Source: Tomocerus qinae
Lineage: Eukaryota; Arthropoda; Collembola; Entomobryomorpha; Tomoceridae
Assembly (NCBI GenBank): GCA_020055645.1
Contig: CM034546.1
Location: forward strand, 35,092,001 to 35,156,000
Length of the DNA stretch: 64,000 nt
Direction: 5' to 3'
Part shown: one piece after another, positions 46,425 to 56,256 of the stretch
How positions within the stretch are numbered: position 1 is the first letter of the stretch
Layout of the letters: the number at the start of each line of letters is the position of its first letter
Translations under genes and position numbers: made by a program
Notes under the pieces: model-generated
What the model saw: the letters and a program-made list of their open reading frames with translations, nothing else
The model's database searches: none
What the model was told of the DNA's origin: nothing

Positions 46425-48105
46425 ACTATCTATGTCTTGGTACGACAGCCTAGGAAACCTGCATATATTACGTAACCTAAAACCCCCTCTCCCAAGTGTA
46501 ACACATGTGTATGTGTAAGCGCTGAACGCAACACTTCTGGGTATCTCCTCCTCCCATCAACCGCACACGTAATATATGCACGTTCCTTAAAGGCAAAAAA
46601 GCAAAATGCGCATGCCCCCATCTCTAAACCAACGAAATGAGTTGTTGCATAATAAGCCTCCTACCTAATCGTCAGCAATCTCAACTGCGTTTTGTAAGAA
46701 TTGGTGGAATTTTTGTAACTTTTTGACCTTTTTTGACTGCTACGAGTTCTCCACATTGGTGACTGGAACTGCCGCTGAAGGATACCCGTTGTGAAGAACA
46801 AGATTTATTCTTTATAATTGTAAGTAATCGCAATTAATTATTAAAATTTTAACTAACTACCATGACACCTTTAACTGTTAACATCTTTTAATTAGAATTT
46901 TTGATTATTATTATTATTTCGATTAAATAAATTTCCCACATTAGTGAATGCTAAATACAATTTAAGCCTGTTTGAAGTTGACCAAAAAATAATTATTCAA
47001 AACTAAAAATCAACCTTCTTAAGGCTTACTTGGTTGTCATTTTCCCTGTATACCACGTGTTGTCAACTGTAAATAATAAAATCTGATCGATTGATCCACG
47101 ATTCCCAAATTTGCTGACACTATAAGTTTAAAGCTAATTTTTTTGTTCACATTTGAAAAAAATATCCAACAACAGAATACAAAAACCGTTCATAAATTAT
47201 GCCAACTCTTAATGACATAATAAAATAATAGTAACTAATAAATAGGTTAACATCGCTTCACTTGTAATAGAAATTAACATAAGAAGGTTGAATGGTGGTG
47301 AGTCGTGATTGAATGGAAATGGAAATGATTAGCGAAAGGGAACGTTTCGTTATGATAGTAATGTGGCTTATTAAATAGCATTTGAAAACTTCTAATACAA
47401 ATTGGTTATGCTATACCGACAAACTTAACTTTTTTAATAGAGATGGGTTTACTTTTTTACTACCCTCTTGATTCTTTTGGCAGAATTCTTTTTGTAGAAT
47501 TAAACAACTGTACTGGGTAACTAACTATTCTTTAAAAACATTTATTTGTAAGTTGTGCCCATAGAATTTGTACGTTTTTCCAAAATTGCAGGGGGAATCT
47601 TTTTTTCTGATTTAAAATGGAGCTTTTTGAAGACTTAGTGGGATTGTTTGCAAAGATGGAGTCTTTCATTTTTCCCTGCATTTGAGGCTAAGATCTGCAG
47701 TTAATATTTTGGTTTAGGAAATTCCTTTTTATCAGGAAGGTTGGGTTGCCTGTTGCAGCTAATTTATCCACCACTATGTGTGTTAGGGTGAGAGCACGGC
47801 TACTACTATTGATTAGTAGAGCTATGCTACCGCTCAAGCCGAGAGGGCTTACTTGCAGTGACTCCCGGAACAACTTTACTAAGTGTACAGACTTACACGA
47901 AGAGACTTAGTGAAGAGTACTGAACCATGAGACGGAACGACTCAACACTGTCCCGCAACTCGATCTGGTGAGCAGGCAGAGAGGGACCGGGACATGTAAG
48001 TTGACCACCAGTGACCACCTATATCCACCACTATAGACATTAACGTATTTTAATTTAAATATACTTTGTATTTACAAAGTTAACATAACCTATTGGGATG
48101 TTTTC
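46425..48105. repeat. Repeat R plus flank, copy 2 (interrupted)
   Basis: Starts with the R block (46430-46720), continues through unrelated-looking AT-rich sequence to a second shared block (47280-47700: ataagaaggttgaatggt, attagcgaaagggaac, tactaccctctt, gtacgtttttccaaaat), and ends with ctttgtatttacaaagttaacataacc (48063-48090). The same series occurs in shorter form at 48140-48855. A separate repeat interrupts it at about 47712-48045. Confidence 0.65.
47712..48045. repeat. Dispersed repeat, copy 2, inserted in repeat R
   Basis: Occupies the place between ctgcagttaatatt and the attttaatttaaatatacttt block, which are adjacent in the third R copy (48776-48815). It is therefore an insertion. 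Related to 24837-25130 through gtgtgttaggg, accgctcaagccgagaggg and cttacttgcagtgactccc. Confidence 0.6.
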
Positions 48106-48131
48106 CTATATATATATATATATATATATAT
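48106..48131. repeat. (TA)n microsatellite
   Basis: About thirteen uninterrupted TA units at the junction between the second and third copies of repeat R. Confidence 0.95.
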
Positions 48132-48139
48132 GTACGTGT

Positions 48140-48855
48140 GAAAACAAACCCTCCCCCCCGATGTGTAACGCAAGTGCTGACTGCAACACTTTTGGGTATC
48201 TCTTCCTCCCATCAACTGCTCACGTAATATATGCAGGCTCCTTAAAAGCAAAATGCGCCAGCCCAATTCTTCTAAATCAACGAAATGAGTCGTTTCACGT
48301 TTCATAATATTATTATAAGTCTAAATAAAAATAGAAATTTACATAAGAAGGTTGAATGGTGAGTGGCGAGTGGGGATCGAATGGAAATGATTAGCGAAAG
48401 GGAACATTTATTTCGTAATGATCATAATGTGCGTATTAAATAGCATTTCAAAACTTCTAATCCAAATAGGTTCTGCTATAATATCGACAAACGTATTCAA
48501 CATTTTTTTATAGAGCTGGGTTTACTTTTTACTACCCTCTTAATTCTTTTGTGTCAGTTGGGATATCTTTTTGTAGAATTAAATAACAGTACTGGGAGCC
48601 ACTATTTATTCTTTAAAAATATTTATTCGTAAGTTGACTCATGGGGTTTGTACGTTTTTCCAAAATCCTAGAGGGAATCTTATTATTTCCATTTTAAAAG
48701 GAAGCTTTTTGGTAACTTTGTGGGAGTTTTTTCGAAAATAGTCTTTCATTGTTCCCTGTATTTGATGCTACGATCTACAGTTAATAGTATTAATTGAAAT
48801 GTACTTTGCATTTACAAAGTTAACATAACAACCTAATGGGATGTTTTCGAAATTG
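48140..48855. repeat. Repeat R plus flank, copy 3 (internally deleted)
   Basis: Carries the R block (gtgtaacgcaagtgctgact, ctcttcctcccatcaactgc, cacgtaatatatgcaggc) followed directly by the ataagaaggttgaatggtg block and the tttgcatttacaaagttaac end. It lacks about 560 bases that copy 2 has between them. The two copies match at roughly 80-85 percent by eye. Confidence 0.65.
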
Positions 48856-48987
48856 TTTTTATTACTGTGTTGGGTGGCCTGGTGAATTTTTCTTGAGTGC
48901 TAGATTTGCCCCTTAGCTGGGTTCACTAGTAATATACTATATACCATTAAAACCTTTACTAGCCAATTTTCATGAATTTCAGGCATG

Positions 48988-49092
48988 ATTAATGTTTTCA
49001 ATAATGTACCCCTATAAGCATACCTTCATGTACTAAATGTAGCACATGAAAGTGTGCGTTGGCCGTTGGGGTAAATTATTGAAAACATTAAT
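48988..49092. repeat. Short hairpin-forming inverted repeat
   Basis: Arms attaatgttttcaataatgt followed by acccc, and on the right ggggt before aaattattgaaaacattaat, pair over about 25 bases with one or two mismatches. The 55-base loop itself holds a small stem (ttcatgt/acatgaa). Size would suit a hairpin RNA or a tiny MITE. Confidence 0.6.
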
Positions 49093-49523
49093 TCAGGTCT
49101 CAATTCTCAATCCCAAAATGATCGCTTTTCTTATGTAGGTACATTCCTTTACTTTGCTCTACCTTTACGAAATGGAAGGACGAGAGAATACATTATTATT
49201 ATACCTTTCTATGTGTTAGCAATAGTAACTGGAATATAAGTGAAACAGACAGTGTTCTCAATGAACCCCAATTGTTTTCAAAAATGTGATTCACACAATG
49301 TCACATTTGTAGGCATCCGAAAATGTCCGTGAGAAGTTAGAATACGTAAATTATATTCGAGAAAGGTGTTTTGAAATTGCTTTATATGTGATATTTTGGA
49401 TCAGGTTATAAACATCTATTTTCCGAATTTTTTAAATATAAATTTTGTTGTACACTGTAAATACTAAATACATTTGGAGGTACAAAACAGAACAGAGTGC
49501 ATGTAAATTTTGGGGTACCGTGT

Positions 49524-50070
49524 AATTAATTTAGGGATACAGTGTATATTAATTTAGGGGTACAGTACACTGTATATTAATTTAGGGGTACAGTACGCTG
49601 TATATTAATTTAGGGGTACAGTACACTGTATATTAATTTAGGGGTACAGTACACTGTATATTAATTTAGGGGTACAGTACACTGTATATTAATTTAGGGA
49701 TACAGTGTATATTAATTTAGGGGTACAGTACACTGTATATTAATTTAGGGATACAGTGTATATTAATTTAGGGGTACAGTACACTGTATATTAATTTAGG
49801 GATACAGTGTATATTAATTTAGGGGTACAGTACACTGTATATTAATTTAGGGGTACAGTACACTGTATATTAATTTAGGGATACAGTGTATATTAATTTA
49901 GGGGTACAGTACACTGTATATTAATTTAGGGGTACAGTACACTGTATATTAATTTAGGGGTACAGTACGCTGTATATTAATTTAGGGGTACAGTACACTG
50001 TATATTAATTTAGGGGTACAGTACAGTACACTGAATGTTAATTTAGGGGTACAGTACACTGTATATTAAC
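49524..50070. repeat. 28-bp satellite array
   Basis: About 20 head-to-tail copies of aatttaggggtacagtacac followed by tgtatatt. Five or so copies are a 23-base version (gggatacagtgtatatt) lacking the tacac part. The short and long forms alternate in blocks, showing amplification of higher-order units. The unit includes the palindromic gtacagtacactgtat. Confidence 0.95.
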
Positions 50071-51562
50071 AGAGTAAATAAACTATATATGAATACATAT
50101 AAAAAATTACGGCACGGTTTATATTCCAGTTTAGGAGTAGTACGTATAAATATTGGTGTAAAGTATATTATGTAAGTGTGAACAAATTTAGGGGTGAGCT
50201 CTGAGGTGAGTTGTCCTAATTAAAAATAGCATATTGATATAATGGTTTATGAAGGAGTTATAACCATGAAGGACATCTCCTTGTGCGCTGCCGGGTATTT
50301 ACGTTACCGTAGGTATAATATGGGTGTAATGGAGAACATTGTCTACTTTCACACTACAACACGTGCGTCTATCTATAGTTACCTTCTCATGAAAAGAGAA
50401 ATTTAACCCGCGAAGTCATTAAGAATACAAAATAAGTTAGGTACTTTTGCTAATTTATTACATGTTAATTTTTTTGTACATCATACTTATTTCAGTCACA
50501 CATTATAACAAAGGTTATTTATTATGTACGGTCGGTATTTTATAAATTGGGGCCATACAAATACTCTTATCTGTGGAATCGGAGCATAATTCACATAATA
50601 ATTTATTGCAGGTTAGCTTTTATTAACTTCTTAATATCTTAATCTTACGTTAAGTTAACGCTTGTCCATTAATATTAAAAGTTACTTCTTCGTGGTATTA
50701 TTTTAATTCCAGCTTGCAAATTTTCTGGTAGATTACATCATCTATGGGCGTCCACATTTTTTTGGGGGGGACGTTGAAATACGAGGGCTCTACGAATTAC
50801 GGAAGATAGATTTTCTTTCAAAATTAAGATAAAATATGGAAACATTCACATTTCAAGCAAAAATGTGTCATTTATGTAAATATTAATTAGTATTCCTTGG
50901 TAAATTTTCTGAATACCTATCATTATTTATATAAGAAACAGCTTCCTTTATTGGAAGGTAATTGTTGTTGAGTTAATGTCCTTGCAACAAGCTAATAATC
51001 TACCTGTTTTGGTTCATTACACAGAGACTTTTGCTAAAAGTCCTGTACTACACCAAAATTTGGTGTAGTACAGGTGTATTTGGTGACCAAATACACTTAC
51101 AATATACTACCTGGGATTCCCTCAGTCAATTGCTTAAATCAAAAGAAGAATCTTTAAGCAATTTCTGTAAACTCCTTAACCATTATATCTTGTTACAAGG
51201 AGAAGATAAATATGTATTAATTTTAAAATATGTACTTCGCTACTTTATATAGGGTAACTTTAATACCTAGTTAAGAAGTGTAGGTACTTCATTATAAAAT
51301 TAGATACATGTATGTATATAGTTGACTTTCAATTCAGATATGGGTACGACTTGACTTTGTTTGATAAGGTAAACTATGTTGGCTTGCCTTCGGGGCTAAT
51401 TGTTGCTGACACAAGTCATCCTTTATGATTTGAACTATTGGCAAATAATTTTGATTTGACTTGATTTGAAAATCATACATTACAGCAGTAGTACGTAAAT
51501 AATTATAATTCTTATTGCGACATTTTATTATTATTATTATTCTGTATTTCAGATTTTGAACA
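50071..51562. other. Spacer and presumed 5' region of the NDH-2 gene
   Basis: AT-rich with no gene of its own apart from a probable upstream non-coding exon that was not located. Contains the double palindrome at 51042. A splice acceptor (ttctgtatttcag) ends at 51552, ten bases before the NDH-2 ATG. Confidence 0.5.
51042..51096. repeat. Two adjacent perfect palindromes
   Basis: 51042-51074 has perfect 16-base arms (cctgtactacaccaaa and its complement) with one base between. 51074-51096 has perfect 11-base arms (gtgtatttggt and its complement) with one base between. They share one base and related cores (accaaa). A single strand would fold into two back-to-back hairpins. Confidence 0.9.
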
Positions 51563-52870
51563 ATGCAATCCACATTGCACAAATTGGTTGTGGTGGGCGG
51601 AGGAGCAGGAGGATTGGAATTAGTTACTCACGTTGGAAAGACTCTTGGGAGAAAACGGCTTGCTCGACCAACACTCGTTGACGGATCTCCCACTCACATT
51701 TGGAAGCCCCTACTACACGAAGTGGCAACGGGTTCCTTAAATACTGGCGAAGACGAACTGAATTACTTTTCGCATGGTCACTCCACTGGCTACGAATTCC
51801 AATTCGGATGGATGAATGGCATCGACACCAAGAAAAAAATAATCAACATAGCGCCCATAAAAGATCTTGAAGGTCGTTTAATCGTGGGCCCTCGGGAGCT
51901 ACAATACGATACGTTGGTGCTTGCTGTCGGCGGAGTGTCAAATTTCTTCAAGACTCCGGGAGTGGCTGAACAATGCATTTGCCTAGATACCCCTCAAGAT
52001 GCAGAAAATCTCCGGAAAAGAATTTTAAGTCAAGCTTTATCTGTAGTAATGGGTACAAGTCCAGTTCCTAGACTCCGAATAGGGATTGTTGGGGGCGGGG
52101 CAACTGGGGTTGAATTGGCAGCCGAAATTCACCATACAATTTGTGAATTAAGAAACTACGGAGCTAATTTATTTCAGGAACAGTTAGAAATGACAATTAT
52201 AGAAGGAGGGCCAAGGATTTTGGGTGGCGGGCACGAATCACTATCTAAATTTGCGGCAAGTGAGTTACAAAAACGACATATTGAAATCAAAACTAATTGT
52301 TTCATAAAATCCGTCAATCAGAATGGATTTGAACTTCAGGACGGTACTCAGTTAAATAAAGATATTAAAATCTGGACAGCAGGAATCAAAGCTCCTGATT
52401 GGTTAGCAGGATTAGGGCTTCAAGTAAATAAATTTAACCAGCTGAAAGTAAATGAGTATTTACAGAGCTTAGACGACCCTAGTATATTTGCCCTTGGGGA
52501 TTGCGCAGCGGCTCCTTTTAATAAGGACCCTGTAAGAATTCTCCCAGCTACTGCACAAGTAGCCCATCAACAGGCCGAATGGCTAACGAAGAAACTCGAA
52601 GCTAAATTCACAAATCGTTCTTGTGAACCATTTATTTTTAAGCCACAAGGAATGTTAGTGTCCCTTGGGTCCAGCACAGCTGTAGGGAGTTTAGCTGCCA
52701 TTGTAGGACCCCAAAGGGACTATTATGTTGAGGGCAGGGGGGCCAAAGCACTTTATTCATCCCTTTATCGAATGCACCAAGCTGTTCTTTACGGGTGGAC
52801 AAGGGCGGGACTTTTGTGGATTGGGGACAAATTGCGTCATGTTGCTTTGCCACAATTGAAATTGCATTAG
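51563..52870 (+). CDS. Type II NADH:quinone oxidoreductase (NDH-2), bacterial type
   Basis: 435 residues in one coding exon from ATG 51563. NDH-2 is a monotopic flavoprotein that passes electrons from NADH to quinone without pumping protons. Visible motifs: the FAD-binding VVVGGGAGGLEL at residues 8-19; HIWKPLLHEVATGSL; YDTLVLAVGG; the NADH-binding GIVGGGATGVELAAEI, with the acidic residue TIIEGG at the end of the next strand (NADH-preferring); FALGDCAA, the second flavin contact; and the quinone-site signature TAQVAHQQ. The C-terminal amphipathic part (RAGLLWIGDKLRHVALPQLKL) resembles proteobacterial Ndh membrane anchors. Length equals bacterial Ndh. An in-frame stop precedes the ATG and a splice acceptor lies 10 bases upstream, so no targeting peptide is visible. 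Animals mostly lack NDH-2 and the wording is closest to gammaproteobacterial enzymes, so transfer is likely. Confidence 0.92.
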   Translation: MQSTLHKLVVVGGGAGGLELVTHVGKTLGRKRLARPTLVDGSPTHIWKPLLHEVATGSLNTGEDELNYFSHGHSTGYEFQFGWMNGIDTKKKIINIAPIKDLEGRLIVGPRELQYDTLVLAVGGVSNFFKTPGVAEQCICLDTPQDAENLRKRILSQALSVVMGTSPVPRLRIGIVGGGATGVELAAEIHHTICELRNYGANLFQEQLEMTIIEGGPRILGGGHESLSKFAASELQKRHIEIKTNCFIKSVNQNGFELQDGTQLNKDIKIWTAGIKAPDWLAGLGLQVNKFNQLKVNEYLQSLDDPSIFALGDCAAAPFNKDPVRILPATAQVAHQQAEWLTKKLEAKFTNRSCEPFIFKPQGMLVSLGSSTAVGSLAAIVGPQRDYYVEGRGAKALYSSLYRMHQAVLYGWTRAGLLWIGDKLRHVALPQLKLH

Positions 52871-53477
52871 AGACCTCAAATGAGATTTTTGTTTAGCGTA
52901 ACTACAGTACTTACTGTAAAATCCCAACCGGATTTTGTTAATGTTATTAGTCACAATTGTAGTATTAACACTCCCGATCATAACATAGTCTTTCCTCAGA
53001 CTATTGAAATCTATGGGCCGGTTTGACTAAGAACCGGATGTCGTAAAATCTTGAAATTTTTTGTATTTGTCACAAATGCATTTCTCTGCTTATATTTTTA
53101 AATCGAGGTTATTTGGCAGTCATTTAAGGTAGTAAAAAAATTTTACAAACAAAAATAGTCGCTCTTTTCCACGGTTTTACATAAGTCAGTCTGCCTAACG
53201 ACTAGTGTATAATTACTACTGGGTAGACCATCTTCCTGCCCAGCATATACTAATGTCATGCTCACCACATGACTGTAAGCTGGCCAATGCCAGTGTCTAA
53301 AATGGTAGTCGTTTGGCAGACTATGTTATGTTGTGGTGTTGATATTAGATGTTATGATCGGGAGGGTTAATCCTAAAATCAGTATTCGATAATATAATTT
53401 GGGAAAATAAGTTTACGCTTTTCACTTTTCCAATATATAATACTATGTCGTATGTTATACGTATGGTAGACTGCATG
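52871..53477. other. 3' flank of NDH-2
   Basis: AT-rich, no further gene. The sequence aacactcccgatcataacat near 52966 and atgttatgatcgggagggtt near 53350 are inverted copies about 400 bases apart, probably the ends of another small element (about 52960-53370). Confidence 0.45.
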
Positions 53478-54405
53478 GGAGGGATATAATGTTAATGTCT
53501 CTCTTAGACTATACTGAGAGGGATGTCCCGGTATCGCTATCGGCCCCCAGCCATGAGGTTTTAGGCTGGAAGGGTTATATCTCCGCACTAAACGTAATGA
53601 ATTGGTACGCATGATTATATTGTGACATGACATAATGTATGTATAAGTACCTCAAAGCTTTGATTACACTGTAACCAATAGAAGATTAAATATTCATTGG
53701 AATAATGTTTTTCTATATCTAGAAATCCGAAATTTTACTTTAATTAATTACCTCTTTATTATAATCACACATTATATTCTAGGTTAAGGTATATAAATTA
53801 AGCAACCAGTTATTACAAAATACAATATTACTCTGTGTTAATATCTTTGAGTTTGAAAAACACTGTATTAACAATTTTAGAGTCCAGCTTTCAATTTAGT
53901 AACAGCTGTCTCTAATTTATATATTTACTAGGCCACCAGTACTGCTATTGACTTTAGAAATATTTAAGCGAAAGTTAAATTTCGAAATATGTTAATACTA
54001 ATCCAGCATGTAGTTCATTTTTTATGTAATATGCTTTGCGTGAGCGTTTGTGCATTTTGCATGTCGGCTCTTCCTAGATACACGTATGTATTTATATATG
54101 TAAGTAAATTTATTCAAGACTGTTGCTATAATAAAGAGGTAATTTATTAAAGTAAAATCTCGGGGTTTTAGGTATAGGAAAAAATTATTCCAATGAATAA
54201 AATATGTTACACAGTGTAAGCAAAGTTTTGTGATATTTGTGGTACTTATACAATAATGTCATCATAGGATGATTCGTATCAATCCATTACGTTAGTGCAG
54301 AGATATATCCCTCCCAGCCTAAAACCTCATGTCTCGGGGTCACTAGCGGTACAGGGATATATCAGTCTAGTCTGAGAGAGACATTATATCTACATCCTTC
54401 TAGCA
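53478..54405. mobile_element. Long inverted-repeat (foldback) element
   Basis: Arms of about 290 bases (53478-53770 and 54121-54405) are inverted copies. Left strings catgaggttttaggctgg, taatgtctctct and cattggaataat recur on the minus strand of the right arm as catgaggttttaggctggg, taatgtctctct and cattggaataat. Identity is about 80-85 percent by eye. The 350-base centre is unmatched and noncoding. Confidence 0.75.
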
Positions 54406-56256
54406 CTTCTGCATTTATTACCTGTTAACTGCAAAGGCGTCTTTAACGTATGTTCCTAATTTATGTGTTTAATTGCAGCGTTTTCTGTATTAAGTGGTAT
54501 TGACTATGTTTAACTGGCTAGCATTTGTCCTTGATTTGTTAATTATTGTGTGTAATGTATCATAATGTATGTTTACTTAAAAACAATGTTAAACTCCCGT
54601 ACATGGCTGTCCTTATTAACTTGTTTTTAAGCCATGATGTTAAAGAATTGTATGAAGTGCCGAAATCGGGTACATTCCTTACTATCTTTACTGTCACAAT
54701 ACGACAAACTTAATACGACTTTATGACTGAACAACAATCAGAGAATGTTATTTCAATATTCGAAAAAGCAATATCGTACTTTATTAATTTATGAAATTTT
54801 GGTGTAATATTGTAGTAGTTGTGGTTTGTGGTGCTAAAAATTGTATTGTTGTGTAGTATAACAACACCAAAGCCTATAGCATAATAAATCACCTGAATAA
54901 CCATTGAATACGTAATCATTGCCCGTTCCCTGTGTACTATTTTATCACTTTCATAAACTGACAATTTTTACTAGCCTGTAATAAATTTTGGGATGCATTA
55001 AGCTTTTCGATTTATTCACTTGCATTGTTTGTATGAAATAATATTAAGCATTTGAATGTTGTTAAATATAACTGGAGGAATGTAATACTTTATTTGGCTT
55101 TATTTGGTTTCTCAGACTAGAAGTACATATACCACACAAAGTAAATTGAGACAAGACAATAATTCGGGTAAATTCACAACATTCAACACTTACAATTTAA
55201 ACATCATTTTAAATCTTGTATTTTCTGAGCTTAAATTCATTATAATATCTTAGCTCAAGATAATCACCTAGGTGCATATAGGGACTGGGATGAGGTAGGC
55301 TGCTGGTAGTCAGAGGCAAACAATCAAAATCCATTTTTTTTCATTTTAGCACAAAATTGCGGAATTTTGTGCCAAAGTAAATGTCAGTAAACCAAGGGAG
55401 ATATATAGGAACATTAGCCACTGCCATACTGCTCTACCCATGCAAATAAAATAAGAAAAAATTGGACTTTGATTGCTTGCCTAGCTTTGACTTTCTCATC
55501 CCAGTCAACATCTCCTAGGAAATTATCTTGACCTTAGCTCATTACAAATCTTAATTTTTAGTAGTTTTTAATTTACACCTTGTACTTATACATCTAAACA
55601 TATATGGAGCATTTTTTTTACTTATGAGTATTTTTTTACTTATATGAGTATTTTTTTTACTTATATGAGTATTTTTATATTAAGGGTGACTTTGGCTTAT
55701 TCCCTTATACTGATTTAGTACACATGTACATGATATAGGAATGTACAGTATCATACTATTAACATTTACCCTGTGATATAGATTGTTCCATTAAATAAAT
55801 TTTAATACTAACGGATTACTTACACTTGTGTACAACATTTTATACCTAACCAAAGCATGTTTTGACAAAACCATAAAAATAATATTCATACTAGAATCTT
55901 GGTAAAAGATATTTAATTAATTTTAACTTTCTGTCATAACTAATAAGAAAAATAGTATTAACAGTGACCAATGTCTACTAATAAAAAATACTTATATAAT
56001 GAACACATATAAAAAATATTTATATAATGGAAACACATAAAAAATATTTATATAATGGAAACACATAAAAAATATTTATATAATGGAAACATAAAAAATA
56101 TTTATACAATGAAAACACAAATCATATTTATATAATGAAAACAAAAAATGTGTAAAAACTGTTGAAAATTAAATCAATCTCGAACAATGATATTGAATAT
56201 AGTTTTGTATACAAAGCTTATATAAGATATATTTATATGCATATATATGTATCATA
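54406..56256. other. Intergenic spacer with simple repeats
   Basis: AT-rich. It contains three copies of an atttttttacttatatgagt-like unit at 55610-55680 and the tandem array at 55987. No gene supported. Confidence 0.5.
55987..56148. repeat. 27-bp tandem repeat
   Basis: Six copies of aaaaaatatttatataatgg followed by aaacacat with small changes, the last ones degraded. It lies just beyond the 3' end of the zinc-finger gene. Confidence 0.9.

Noticed and set aside
49524-50070. CRISPR array
   Set aside because: The units are contiguous tandem repeats with no variable spacers, in a eukaryotic genome.
51563-52870. Bacterial contamination as the source of the NDH-2 gene
   Set aside because: The gene is embedded between eukaryotic repeats and genes with no bacterial neighbours, and has a splice acceptor just upstream. 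It is kept as a host gene, with long-read linkage named as the test.
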